Source of the DNA: Brachybacterium paraconglomeratum
Lineage (GTDB): Bacteria > Actinomycetota > Actinomycetes > Actinomycetales > Dermabacteraceae
Assembly (NCBI RefSeq): GCF_003994255.1
Contig: NZ_ML133862.1
Coordinates: 1 to 64,000 of the forward strand
Reading direction: 5' to 3'
Length of the DNA stretch: 64,000 nucleotides
Below the pieces are notes generated by a model. The model did no database searches and was not told where the DNA came from. It was given only the letters and a program-made list of their open reading frames with translations. The position numbers were made by a program, and so were the translations under genes. Positions within the stretch are counted from its first letter, which is position 1, and each line of letters begins with the position of its first letter. Positions 9,335-18,107 of this stretch are shown one piece after another.

Positions 9335-10332
9335 GACCGCGCCTCCGCGAGATGGCGCGGGGCGTGGTTCGTGGGCACTCGCAGCTCGGGGAACACGAAG
9401 AGCCAGTCGAGCCGGGGGCGAGCCAGGATCAGCAGGGTCGGGACGCCGACGCCGGCGATCGCCAGCACGGGGACCACGATCCCCGACTCCCCCGCCCCGA
9501 TCGCGGCGAGCACGCGGTAGGTCAGATAGACCGCGAGTGCATGCCCGACGTACACCACGATCGAGTTCCGTCCGTACCACTGCAAGAGCCGCGTCACCGG
9601 GGAGCTCGGGATGCGCGGCGCCAGCCACAGCGCGAACAGGATCCCGAGCACGGAGACCAGGAAGTACGCGGGCTTCTGGGAGATGACGAGCCTCTCGGCC
9701 GCGGCGACGCCGCCGGCCACGACGACGAGGCCGAGCAGCGCTCCGCCCCACCCCGGCAGACGGCGCTGCAGGGAGTCCAGATGCGGCTTCAGCGCGGCGC
9801 CGAGGAAGAAGAAGGCTCCGAACCACAGGAGCCGCTGCGGGACGCCCGACTCCGGCTCGAGGATCCACAACAGCACGAGGGGTGCCAGCACGAAGAGCTC
9901 CCACGGGAGCCACCTGGGCCTCAGCATCGCCACGGCGTAGCAGACGATCAGCACCGCCAGGTACCAGAGGATCCCGCCCGCGAGCCAGTTCGTCGGGTTG
10001 GTGAGGGTCACCAGGGAGTCGATCGATCCCATGATCAGCACGAACCACAGGGCATACGGCCACACGATGTGGCGGAGCTTGCCCACGACGTATCGCCGCG
10101 GCCCCTTGCTCAGCGAACGTTCGAGGAGCAGCCCGGAGAGCACGAGCAGCGTCGGGATGCGGAACGGGGCCACCGCCGCGTTGAACGACTCGAGGGCGTC
10201 GCTGGTCTCGTTGCCGCCGAACTGCTCCGGGATCGACACCGCATGCCAGGCGACCACGAGGAGCACCGCGACGCCGCGCAGCAGATCCATCCACTCCATC
10301 CGCCCTGTGGGCGGCGTCTCGGTCAGAACCAT
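9331..10332 (-). CDS. Acyltransferase 3 family membrane protein
   Basis: A 333-residue integral membrane protein with about ten helices. It opens with the family signature MEWMDLLRGVAVLLVVAWHA (conserved His in the first helix) and has PTLLVLSGLLLERS next. Acyltransferase-3 proteins typically O-acetylate sugars or glycolipids, moving the acyl group from cytoplasmic acetyl-CoA across the membrane. Inside this operon it probably decorates the polysaccharide, possibly its nonulosonic acid. The ATG at 10332 overlaps the preceding gene by 10 bases. An alternative Met 11 codons later cannot be excluded. Confidence 0.85.
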   Translation of the reverse strand: MVLTETPPTGRMEWMDLLRGVAVLLVVAWHAVSIPEQFGGNETSDALESFNAAVAPFRIPTLLVLSGLLLERSLSKGPRRYVVGKLRHIVWPYALWFVLIMGSIDSLVTLTNPTNWLAGGILWYLAVLIVCYAVAMLRPRWLPWELFVLAPLVLLWILEPESGVPQRLLWFGAFFFLGAALKPHLDSLQRRLPGWGGALLGLVVVAGGVAAAERLVISQKPAYFLVSVLGILFALWLAPRIPSSPVTRLLQWYGRNSIVVYVGHALAVYLTYRVLAAIGAGESGIVVPVLAIAGVGVPTLLILARPRLDWLFVFPELRVPTNHAPRHLAEARS

Positions 10333-12584
10333 TCCTGCAGCCGATCCAGGGCCACGAAGAAGCCCTCTCCGGTGTTGACGTGCCCCATCCAGATCTCGGG
10401 GATGAACGGCGCGTCGGGGGCGAGACGGTCCATGCGCTCGGCGAGGTCCTTGAAGTCGACCTCGCCCTCGCCCACCTGCACGCCCTCGCCGTCCACGCCC
10501 ACCGAGTCCACGATGTGCAGGTGCTCGGTGTGCGGGCCCATCAGGTCGATGTACTCGCTGAAGGGGCGCTGGTAGAAGTTCGCGGCGAGCTTCGAGTGGG
10601 ACACGTCGAAGGTGAGGCGGCGGCCGTAGGTCTCGCAGAACCACACCGTGTCCTCGGGCTCCATGAACAGGTTGTGGTGCTGCTGGCCGCCCATCAGCCA
10701 CGGGAACGGCGGAAGGGTCTGCGCGGTCAGGCGCACCCCGGCCTCGTCCACCCGCTCCAGGCCCTGCTGCACCCGCTCGTACAGCGGGTAGCGCTCCTCG
10801 GGCCGCAGGTGACGGTCCGGGAGGAAGCCGCCCATGGTCACCACCACGATCGGGTCCTGCTCACAGGTGAAGTGCTCGCGCAGGTCGCGCGTCAGGTCCA
10901 CCACGCGCTGCACCTCGTGGATCGACCGCTCCCAGATCGCCTCGTCCGGGGAGGCGAGGTCGATCAGGAAGTCGCCCGGGTACAGGTCCGGGGCGTGCAC
11001 GGTGAAGAACTGCTCGAGCTTCTCCCCCGGGGCGAAGAACTCGGAGAGATCGAGGTCCATGTCCTTCGCGCTCTGGTGGAACTCGAGGAAGTCCGGCTCG
11101 GAGACCTCCAGCAGGGCGCGGAAGTCGTGGAAGCGCACCGGCAGCCCCCAGGGGCGGCGGAAGCTGTAGCCGCTGCGCTGCTGGGGCCGACCCGCGAGGT
11201 CGCCGGGGTAGAAGAAGTCCCCGGCGGGCACGTCGCGGTGCAGGGTGGTGCCCAGCAGCGCCTCGCGCTGGTTGGGCTGCAGGCCGCGGCCGGGGCTCTT
11301 GACGTCCACGTCCGCGGCGGTGACCACGTCGCCGGAGCGCAGGTCGCGTGCGGCGACCAGCGACTTGGCGAGGTTCACGCGGTTCATCAGCTCGCCGGTG
11401 GAGAGCTCTCGCGGGCCGTCGGTGCCCAGCGCCTCCTCGACGTCGCGGATCTGGCGGACCATCTGCCCCAGCTCGTCGGGCAGCAGGGAGACCTTGTGGT
11501 CGTTGCCCTCGAGGGTCTTGTCCACGGTGACGTGCTTCTCGATGATGTGCGCGCCGCGGGCCACGGCCGCGACCGGCACGTGCCAGCCGCGCTCGTGCCC
11601 GGAGTAGCCCACCAGGCCGTCGCCCAGCTCGGCGAGGCGGTCCATGTACCGCAGGTTCACGTCCTTGTAGGGCGCGGGATAGGTCGACTGGGTCTGCAGC
11701 AGCGCGAACGGAGCGCCCTGGCCGCGCAGCACCTCGACCGCGCCGGTGATCTCCTGCTCGGTGCTCATGCCGGTCGAGACGATCATCGGGGCGCCGAAGC
11801 CGGCGACATGCGCGAGCAGGTCGTGGTTGGTGAGATCCGCGGAGGCGATCTTGTAGCCGGGCACGCCGTAGCGCTGCAGGGCATCGGCCGAGGGAAGGTC
11901 CCAGGGCGTGCAGATCACGTCGACCTCGCGCGCGGCGCAGTGGTCGAACACGCGGTACATGTCCTCGACGGACAGGGAGTACTTGGCCAGCAGGTTCATC
12001 GTGTACTGCGGGCCGAGGTCCTCGCCGGCGCTCGCGGCGCCGCCGGAGCGGTACAGCGCCGCCATGTCGCGCAGCTGGAACTTCACCACGTCCACACCGG
12101 CCGCCACGCAGTGGTCCACGAGGGTCTTGGCGAGCTCGACGTCGCCCTGGTGGTTGTTGCCGATCTCGCCGATGATCAGCGCGGGATGGTCCTCGCCCAC
12201 GGTGCGGCGGCCGATGGTGAGGGTGCGCGCGCCGGGGGTGGCGACGGCGACGAGGCGGCCGCGCTCGTCGAGCACGGGGATGCGGTCCACGCCGTCGCGG
12301 AACAGCGGGACGATGTCGGCGACCGGGGTGCCCTCGAGGACCGAGACGAAGCGCGGGTTCGCGGCATCGACCGCGGGGGCGTCGAGGTCGGGGGCGGTGT
12401 GCTCCACGAGCCAGCGGCGGATGTCGCCGTCGCTCAGGGTGCCGCGCACGGTGCCGTGCTCGTCCAGAACGAACGCGACCCGGGCCTTGTTCGCGCTGAT
12501 GCGCCGCAGCGCCTCGAGCACGGTCGCGGTGACGTCGACCGTGTAGGGGGCGGTGGTGCGGTCCAGGATCACGAGGTCCTCCAT
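10323..12584 (-). CDS. CBS-NeuB-SAF-TIM-barrel fusion, nonulosonic acid synthase
   Basis: A 753-residue multidomain protein. Residues ~1-120 look like a CBS pair (VRGTLSDGDIRRWLVE; VDRIPVLDERGRLVAVA). Residues ~125-390 are a NeuB/SpsE aldolase: LIIGEIGNNHQGD, VDVVKFQLRD, YKIASADLTNHDLL, IVSTGMSTEQEI, VGYSGHERG, IEKHVTVDK. A SAF domain (~395-465; LVAARDLRSGDVVTAADV) follows as in sialic acid synthases. The last ~280 residues form a xylose-isomerase/AP-endonuclease-like TIM barrel (FLEFHQSAKD, LTFDVSHSKLAANF, LHIVDSVGVDGEG, PEIWMGH). NeuB enzymes condense a hexosamine with phosphoenolpyruvate to make sialic, legionaminic or pseudaminic acid. CBS domains suggest adenylate sensing; the barrel could epimerise or isomerise the sugar precursor. 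It overlaps the cytidylyltransferase by 16 bases. Confidence 0.88.
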   Translation of the reverse strand: MEDLVILDRTTAPYTVDVTATVLEALRRISANKARVAFVLDEHGTVRGTLSDGDIRRWLVEHTAPDLDAPAVDAANPRFVSVLEGTPVADIVPLFRDGVDRIPVLDERGRLVAVATPGARTLTIGRRTVGEDHPALIIGEIGNNHQGDVELAKTLVDHCVAAGVDVVKFQLRDMAALYRSGGAASAGEDLGPQYTMNLLAKYSLSVEDMYRVFDHCAAREVDVICTPWDLPSADALQRYGVPGYKIASADLTNHDLLAHVAGFGAPMIVSTGMSTEQEITGAVEVLRGQGAPFALLQTQSTYPAPYKDVNLRYMDRLAELGDGLVGYSGHERGWHVPVAAVARGAHIIEKHVTVDKTLEGNDHKVSLLPDELGQMVRQIRDVEEALGTDGPRELSTGELMNRVNLAKSLVAARDLRSGDVVTAADVDVKSPGRGLQPNQREALLGTTLHRDVPAGDFFYPGDLAGRPQQRSGYSFRRPWGLPVRFHDFRALLEVSEPDFLEFHQSAKDMDLDLSEFFAPGEKLEQFFTVHAPDLYPGDFLIDLASPDEAIWERSIHEVQRVVDLTRDLREHFTCEQDPIVVVTMGGFLPDRHLRPEERYPLYERVQQGLERVDEAGVRLTAQTLPPFPWLMGGQQHHNLFMEPEDTVWFCETYGRRLTFDVSHSKLAANFYQRPFSEYIDLMGPHTEHLHIVDSVGVDGEGVQVGEGEVDFKDLAERMDRLAPDAPFIPEIWMGHVNTGEGFFVALDRLQEWF

Positions 12585-13276
12585 CCGAGTCGGGCGAGCA
12601 TGCTCTCGGCGGCGGCGACGTCGGTGAGGGTGTCGATGTCCACACCCTCCACCTCGTCCAGCACGAACAGATCCGTGCGCCCGCCGATGCGGTTGTTCTT
12701 GGTGCGGTAGATGTGCGGCGCCGTGACGTAGAGGCTGCCGTTCTCGAAGTAGTGCATCTGCTGCGCGGTCAGCTCCTGGCGGCGGGGCCGGGCGTCCACG
12801 TCGTAGGCGGCGCGGGCGCTCTGCCCGGGCGACTCCGGAAGGCGCCAGAAGAACGGCGACTCCGGCACCACGCCCACCAGCGCATCGACGCCCTTCTCGC
12901 GGAACATGGCGAGCGCCCGGCGGATCGTGTCCGGGCGGCGCACGGGCGAGGTGGCCTGCAGCAGCACCACGGCGTCCAGCGCCGTGCCCTCGGCCTCGAC
13001 CACGTCCATGGCGTGCAGGACCGTCGGCTCGGTGGGGGCGTCGTCGGTCGCGAGCTCGGCGGGGCGCTGGATCACGCGGGCGCCGTGCGCGGCGGCGGCC
13101 TCCGCGATCTCCGCGTCCTCCGTGGAGACGGCGACGATCACGTCATCGTCCTGCTGCGCCTCGAGGGCCTGCGCGATCGTCCAGGCGATCAGCGGCCGCC
13201 CGCCCACGCTCAGCAGGTTCTTGCGCGGGATGCCCTTGGAGCCGCCCCGCGCGGGGATCACGACCAGTGCCGTCAT
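12569..13276 (-). CDS. Acylneuraminate (CMP-nonulosonate) cytidylyltransferase
   Basis: A 235-residue nucleotidyltransferase that activates a nonulosonic acid with CTP to give the CMP-sugar donor. It begins VVIPARGGSKGIPRKNL, the CTP-binding signature of NeuA-type enzymes, followed by DDDVIVAVSTEDAEIA, LLQATSPVRRPDTI and FFWRLPE. The C-terminal part ENGSLYVTAP and DLFVLDEVEGVDIDT matches the dimerisation and metal-binding segment. The ATG at 13276 overlaps the upstream stop (ATGA). Together with the downstream NeuB fusion this shows that an activated sialic-acid-like sugar is made here. Whether it is neuraminic, legionaminic or pseudaminic acid cannot be decided. Confidence 0.88.
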   Translation of the reverse strand: MTALVVIPARGGSKGIPRKNLLSVGGRPLIAWTIAQALEAQQDDDVIVAVSTEDAEIAEAAAAHGARVIQRPAELATDDAPTEPTVLHAMDVVEAEGTALDAVVLLQATSPVRRPDTIRRALAMFREKGVDALVGVVPESPFFWRLPESPGQSARAAYDVDARPRRQELTAQQMHYFENGSLYVTAPHIYRTKNNRIGGRTDLFVLDEVEGVDIDTLTDVAAAESMLARLGWRTS

Positions 13277-14361
13277 CCGGCGCCCTCGAGGATCTGGGCG
13301 ATGAGGCGGGAGGGCTCGTCGGCCCCGGTGGGGAGTGCGGGGGTGGGCTCCCCGCCCCAGCGGCGCATGTCGTAGCGGTCCCAGAACTCGCGCACCCAGG
13401 CGGGCACCTTCTCGCCGGCGACCCAGGAGGGGATCCCGCGGGCGGCGGCCTCGAGCACGCCGGTGGAGAAGATCCCGACCACCGGGGCGCCCACCTCGTG
13501 CAGCGGGATCGAGGTGTCCTGGAACTCGACGCCGCGGCGCGTCATCAGCTTGTGCGCGGCACGGGAGAGGACGTCCACCTCGGAGGGGTGCGGGCGGTAC
13601 AGCGCGCCCTCGGCGCGGCAGAAGGACATCGCGATCCCGGCGGTGAGGCGGCGTGGCAGCTCGGCGCCGTGCATCTGGCCGAGGAACACGGGCTTCTGCC
13701 CGGTCACGTCGACCTCGCCCTCGCTCTCCTTGCCGGCCTGCCACAGCAGCTGGGAGCCGACGGTGCGCACCTCCACGTCGTCGCGGCCGGAGCGGTAGAA
13801 CTCCGCGTCGGCGTCGCTCCAGGCCAGCAGCGTGGTGCGGGGCGGCAGCGGCGGGGCGTAGGGAGTCAGGGCACCGTGCTGGACCACGGCGGAGGCGGTG
13901 TCGGTGGCGAGCGCCCACTCGTGGGCGGCGCGGCCCGCGGCGAGGTGCTGGCCGAGGGTGAGCACTGCGCCGATCCCGCGCCTGTCCAGCACGACGGCGA
14001 GGCGGCGGCGCTGCTCGTCCTCGGTGGTGGCGGGCTCGATCCGCTGATGGGTCCACTCGTCGCCGGCGAGCTCGGGCAGGTCGAGGCCGGCGGGGCTGAG
14101 CACGTCCACGCCGATGCGCAGGTAGGGCAGGGAGGTCAGCAGGCTCGCGCGGGAGGTCGGGGAGGCGGAGTCCAGCCCGATCAGCAGGCGGGTGTCCCCC
14201 TCTCCCTCGCGGGAGTGGAGCATCAGGCCGGGCATCTGCTGCGTGCCGCGACGCGAGCGCACCGCACTGGTGACGGCGTGCTTCACCTGTCGGGCGCGGT
14301 TCCGTGTGCTCTGCCATTCCTGCCAGCGCTCCAGGGAGCTGGGGTGGATCAGTCCTGCCAC
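13273..14361 (-). CDS. Unassigned GT-B-like protein, candidate nonulosonate transferase
   Basis: A 362-residue protein not assignable with confidence. It has a GT-B look: an N-terminal half with LLIGLDSASPTSRASLL, then VVQHGALTPYAPPLPPRTTLLAWS, PVFLGQMHGAELPRR, and a C-terminal half with LYRPHPSEVD and GIFSTGVLEAAARGIPSWV. The HG, HP and S/T-rich donor-loop pattern recalls polysialyl-/CDP-glycerol-type transferases. Its place directly before the CMP-sugar synthetase suggests it uses the CMP-nonulosonate. The start is GTG at 14361 with GGAGG about 10 bases upstream, 13 bases inside the upstream gene. Codon use and GC match its neighbours. Confidence 0.6.
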   Translation of the reverse strand: MAGLIHPSSLERWQEWQSTRNRARQVKHAVTSAVRSRRGTQQMPGLMLHSREGEGDTRLLIGLDSASPTSRASLLTSLPYLRIGVDVLSPAGLDLPELAGDEWTHQRIEPATTEDEQRRRLAVVLDRRGIGAVLTLGQHLAAGRAAHEWALATDTASAVVQHGALTPYAPPLPPRTTLLAWSDADAEFYRSGRDDVEVRTVGSQLLWQAGKESEGEVDVTGQKPVFLGQMHGAELPRRLTAGIAMSFCRAEGALYRPHPSEVDVLSRAAHKLMTRRGVEFQDTSIPLHEVGAPVVGIFSTGVLEAAARGIPSWVAGEKVPAWVREFWDRYDMRRWGGEPTPALPTGADEPSRLIAQILEGAG

Positions 14362-15377
14362 AGCGAATCGACCTCCTCGAGGCGATGATCGAAGGTGTGC
14401 TCGGCGAGGGTGCGGCGCCTGCCGGCTTCTCGCATCCTCTCCCCCCAGGCCCGGTCCTGCAGGGCGCGCCGCGCGAGATCGAGGAGCTCCTCGCGATCGT
14501 GCCACACGGCGACCTCGGTGCCGACCTCGTAGAACTGGTCCACGTCGTCGCGGTCCACGAGCTGCACCCCGCCCATGCCGGGGATCTCGAAGGTGCGCAT
14601 CGCGTGCCCGTTCTGCAGGCCGTGGATCGCGACGGCCGCCGCGCCCTCGGCGTGGATCTGGTAGGCGCGCTCGAGCGGCACCTCGCGGGAGGCGGCGATC
14701 GGGGGCCGGGACCAGGAGAAGGTGCGGGCGCGGTCGAACGGGTGGCGGGAGAAGTCCCGGCCCCAGGCGTGCACGGGCAGGTCGTGCTCGGCGAGGTGTG
14801 TGAGCAGCTCCTTGCGGTTGGCGTAGCCGGACCCGATGAACACGATCTCGTCGGTGCGTCGGCTGGTGGGCTCGCTGCGGTGCGGGTCGAAGGCGTTGGG
14901 CACGAAGTGCGCATCGACGCCGCGGGCGCGGAGCATGTCCGTCTCGGAGCGGGCATAGTCCACCACGGGCCCGACCTGGCGCAGGAACTCGTCGGTGTAG
15001 TCGTGGCGGTGGAGGTCGTCGTAGAGCCACAGGATCCGCGGGGTGTCCCCCAGCGCGTCCCAGAACCGCTGATCCAGGCCGTCGCCCTTGATGACGACGA
15101 CGCGGTGCGGGCGCACCTCCCGCATCCGCGTGATCACGCAGTCGGTGAGGCGGGCGCGCTCGGCGGTGCGGCGGTCGCCGGGCAGGTGGAGGCGGTCGGG
15201 CAGCTCGACGGTCGCCTTGAGCCGCAGCTTGTCGCCGACGGTGTCGTAGGCGTCGTAGCGGGCGGTGTGGACCTCGTAGCCGCGGCGGGCGAGGGCGTCG
15301 CCGATGCTGCGCCAGTAGCCGTGGAAGGCCGGGGAGATCAGCAGAAGCCGCTCCGGGGCGGAGGGGGCGGGGCTCAT
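14349..15377 (-). CDS. CgeB/YkvP-like glycosyltransferase
   Basis: A 342-residue glycosyltransferase of the CgeB/GT-B type. Visible features are LLLISPAFHGYWRSIGDAL at the start, VVVIKGDGLDQRF, RILWLYDDLHRHDYTDEF, DEIVFIGSGYANRKELLTHL between the domains, and the donor-site block AIHGLQNGHAMRTFEIPGMG near the C-terminus. Proteins of this type transfer sugars onto surface glycans or spore polysaccharide. The start ATG at 15377 overlaps the GT2 stop by 4 bases (ATGA). The long upstream open frame to 16520 is only a shadow of the GT2 gene. Sugar specificity is unknown. Confidence 0.8.
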   Translation of the reverse strand: MSPAPSAPERLLLISPAFHGYWRSIGDALARRGYEVHTARYDAYDTVGDKLRLKATVELPDRLHLPGDRRTAERARLTDCVITRMREVRPHRVVVIKGDGLDQRFWDALGDTPRILWLYDDLHRHDYTDEFLRQVGPVVDYARSETDMLRARGVDAHFVPNAFDPHRSEPTSRRTDEIVFIGSGYANRKELLTHLAEHDLPVHAWGRDFSRHPFDRARTFSWSRPPIAASREVPLERAYQIHAEGAAAVAIHGLQNGHAMRTFEIPGMGGVQLVDRDDVDQFYEVGTEVAVWHDREELLDLARRALQDRAWGERMREAGRRRTLAEHTFDHRLEEVDSLWQD

Positions 15378-16351
15378 CGCGGGAGGGTCCTTCCGGCGCG
15401 GTGGATCAGGTCGAGTTCCTCGCGGGCCACGGCCAGCGGGGCCACGTCCCGTCCGGCGGCGCGGCGCCCGCTGTTCCACAGCAGGTTCGCGCCGGTCGCC
15501 AGCGTCATCGCGCCGCGAAGCAGGTGCACGTTGCCGTGCTTGCGGGCGTAGCGCATGCGGGCGCCGACGAGCCAGCGACGCCGGCGGGCCTCCCCGCCGG
15601 AGGAGCCGCCGCCCACGTGGCGCACCTCGAGGTCCGCATCGAGCAGGGCGGGGATCCCGGCGCGGCGCAGCCGCAGCTGGAGGTCCACCTCCTCGGTGTA
15701 CATGAAGTACCCCTCGTCGAAGCCGCCGGCCTTCCGCACCTCCGCGAGCGGCAGCAGCAGCACCGCCCCGGAGACCCAGTCCACCGGCACCATCCCGCTG
15801 CCGCGCTCGGCATCGACGTCGTGGCCGACGGCGCGGTGCAGCACGTCGCGGTGGCGCTGGGAGGCGAGCGGCACCAGCCACTCCACCACCTGGTGGGAGA
15901 TCGTGGGGAAGTACCTCGCGGCGTAGCCGGAGCCGCCGTCCTCGCCGACGTTCCGGCATCCCACCACGGCGGGCATCCAGGGCAGGGCGTGCTCGAGCAG
16001 CGCGGCGCAGAAGCCCGGCGGGATCTGCAGGTCGGAGTTCAGCACGAGGGCGTGCTCGATCGCGGGCCCGCCCGCGGCGTCGGCCGCAGCGACCGGCGCG
16101 GCGAGCGCGTCCAGTCCGGTGTTCACGGCGGCGCCGAAGCCGCCGTTGGCGGGCCGGCGCACCAGCTCGACCCCGGCCGGCAGCTCGCCGGCGGCGACGG
16201 GGACGGGGCTCGCGTCGTCGACCAGGACCACACGGGCGGGGCGCTGCGCGGCGGGCACGGCCTCGCCGCACAGCGACTCGAGCAGGGGCAGCACGGCAGC
16301 GAGCTCCCCGTGGACGGGGATGATCGCCCCGAGCCCGCGGAGGCTCATCAT
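15374..16351 (-). CDS. Glycosyltransferase family 2 (rhamnosyltransferase-like)
   Basis: A 325-residue GT-A enzyme. GLGAIIPVHGE, VVLVDDASPVP, NGGFGAAVNTGLDAL and HALVLNSDLQIPPGF give the donor- and metal-binding core. FDEGYFMYTEEVDLQLRLRR is the acceptor-side signature usual in rhamnosyltransferase-like GT2 proteins. It starts ATG ATG AGC; the first ATG at 16351 forms a 4-base overlap with the BY-kinase stop. As the first glycosyltransferase after the chain-length regulator it may add an early sugar of the repeat unit, but order in the operon does not prove order in synthesis. Confidence 0.88.
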   Translation of the reverse strand: MMSLRGLGAIIPVHGELAAVLPLLESLCGEAVPAAQRPARVVLVDDASPVPVAAGELPAGVELVRRPANGGFGAAVNTGLDALAAPVAAADAAGGPAIEHALVLNSDLQIPPGFCAALLEHALPWMPAVVGCRNVGEDGGSGYAARYFPTISHQVVEWLVPLASQRHRDVLHRAVGHDVDAERGSGMVPVDWVSGAVLLLPLAEVRKAGGFDEGYFMYTEEVDLQLRLRRAGIPALLDADLEVRHVGGGSSGGEARRRRWLVGARMRYARKHGNVHLLRGAMTLATGANLLWNSGRRAAGRDVAPLAVAREELDLIHRAGRTLPR

Positions 16352-18075
16352 CGGCCCCAGGTGGAGGCGGCGCGGCGACCGCGCGGCGAGGTGCGCGCAG
16401 CGGGCGCGGAGTCCCCCTCGGGCTCGTTCTCGTCGTGCTCGACCGGCGCCGACTCGTCGGCCGCACGGGCGGGGTGAGCGACGGGCTGCGCCTCGGGGCG
16501 CGGCGAAGCCTGCGCGGCACGTCGCGGAGCCTCCGTGTCCGCGGGTCGCGGGGCGTCCGGGGCCGCGACGGCTGCGGCGGGCGCGGAGACCGGGCCGGGC
16601 TCGGCGGGACCGCCGGCCTGCTCGACGTCGACCTCTTCGGAGTCCGGCACCACGGCAGACTCGTCGTAGCCGCCGAGCGCGCCGTAGCCGTACTTGCCGT
16701 AGGCGCTGTAGCCGTAGACGGCGTCGCCGTAGGCGAGGCGGTTCAGTCGGCCGGTCGAAGCGCGGTTGAGCACCGCGCCGTAGGCGGTGCCGTTCACGGC
16801 GCGGATCGCCTCGACCGCCTTCTGCATCGCGGCGGTGCGGGTCTGGCCGGGGACGGCCACGAGGATCGCGCCGTCGGAGTGGCGGGTGAGCAGCTGCGCA
16901 TCGGTGACCGCGAGCACCGGCGGCGCATCGATGATCACGAAGTACTGCCGCGAGAGCTCCTCGATCAGCTCCTGCATGCGGCGCGAGCCGAGCAGCTCGG
17001 AGGGGTTCGGCGGGATCTGCCCGGCCGGGAGCAGGGTCAGCAGCGGGACGGTCGTCGGCTCGGCGACGTCCTCGAGGCTCACCGAGGCGGCGAGCAGCTG
17101 GGACAGGCCCACCTCGCCGTCCACGGAGAACTGCTGGGCGATCATCGGGCGGCGCAGGTCCGCATCGACCAGCAGCGTGGGCTGGCCGGCGCGGGCCATG
17201 ACGCGGGCGAGGTTCGCCGCGACGGTGGACTTGCCCTCACCGGGAGCGGAGGAGGTCACCACGATCGAGCGGGGCGGGTTGTCCACGTCGATGTAGCGCA
17301 GATTCGTGCGCAGCTTGCGCAGCGCCTCCCTGCTCGGGAAGGACGCGGGCTCGGGCAGCACGCCGTCCTTGCCGCGGGCGAGCTCCTTCGCGTCCGGGAG
17401 CGCACCGAGAGTGGGCAGGCCCACCACATCGGTGACGTCGTCGGCGGTGCGCAGGCGGCTGTCGTTGCGGTCCCGCAGCCAGGCGAGGCCCAGCGCGACC
17501 AGCAGACCGAAGGCGGCGCCGGCGAGCAGGAACTTCTCGCGGTCCGGGGAGACGGGGGCGCCGGGCACGACGGCGTTCTGGTAGTTGGTCAGCTGCACGC
17601 CGACGGCGGCGTTCTCGTTCCCGCCGGTCTCGAGCTCGCGGGCCTCGGCGGCGGTCGCTTCGACGGCGGCGTTCGCGATCGCGGAGGCCTCCTCCGCGGT
17701 GGGCGCGACGGCCTCGACGGTGATGATCGGGGCGTTGGGGTCCAGGGTGGTCTGCAGGGAGCCGGCGACCGCGTCGGGGCTCGCCTCGAGGCCCAGCTCG
17801 TCCACGATCCGCTGGCCCACCGCGCGGGTGTTGAACAGCGGCAGGTAGGACTGCGCCTTCTGGTACTGGAAGGCCATGTTCCCACTGGCCTGCTGGATCG
17901 GGTCGCCGTTCTCGTCGGACTGCGCGCTGGCGGAGACGTAGCCGAGCGCGCTCGCGGAGTAGGTGGTGCTCTGCGTGAAGGAGAGCCCGTAGCCGGCGGC
18001 GGCGCCGAGCACGAGGCCGGCGACGAGGAGCAGGAGGTTGCGCAGCAGCAGCCTGAGGAAGTCTTCGATCGTCAC
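16348..18075 (-). CDS. Wzz-type chain-length regulator fused to BY-kinase
   Basis: A 575-residue protein. The N-terminus has a membrane helix (residues ~11-30), then an extracellular Wzz-like region and a second helix near residue 195. The cytoplasmic tyrosine kinase has Walker A SSAPGEGKSTVAAN, Walker A' LLVDADLRRP and Walker B YFVIIDAPPV. A tyrosine cluster YGDAVYGYSAYGKYGYG follows. BY-kinases control capsule polymerisation by cycles of autophosphorylation. Here, unusually, a ~105-residue Pro/Ala/Glu-rich tail extends beyond the tyrosines. The start is GTG at 18075 with a weak AGAAGAAGAG upstream. It is the first gene of the operon; no tyrosine phosphatase is nearby. Confidence 0.92.
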   Translation of the reverse strand: MTIEDFLRLLLRNLLLLVAGLVLGAAAGYGLSFTQSTTYSASALGYVSASAQSDENGDPIQQASGNMAFQYQKAQSYLPLFNTRAVGQRIVDELGLEASPDAVAGSLQTTLDPNAPIITVEAVAPTAEEASAIANAAVEATAAEARELETGGNENAAVGVQLTNYQNAVVPGAPVSPDREKFLLAGAAFGLLVALGLAWLRDRNDSRLRTADDVTDVVGLPTLGALPDAKELARGKDGVLPEPASFPSREALRKLRTNLRYIDVDNPPRSIVVTSSAPGEGKSTVAANLARVMARAGQPTLLVDADLRRPMIAQQFSVDGEVGLSQLLAASVSLEDVAEPTTVPLLTLLPAGQIPPNPSELLGSRRMQELIEELSRQYFVIIDAPPVLAVTDAQLLTRHSDGAILVAVPGQTRTAAMQKAVEAIRAVNGTAYGAVLNRASTGRLNRLAYGDAVYGYSAYGKYGYGALGGYDESAVVPDSEEVDVEQAGGPAEPGPVSAPAAAVAAPDAPRPADTEAPRRAAQASPRPEAQPVAHPARAADESAPVEHDENEPEGDSAPAARTSPRGRRAASTWGR

Positions 18076-18107
18076 CGGAACTCTTCTTCTGAGGTCATTC
18101 GAGGGGG

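Noticed and set aside
10380-12710. A 776-codon open frame on the plus strand
   Set aside because: It is antisense to the NeuB fusion, has composition typical of a GC-rich shadow (V, H, G, R-rich) and no family motif.
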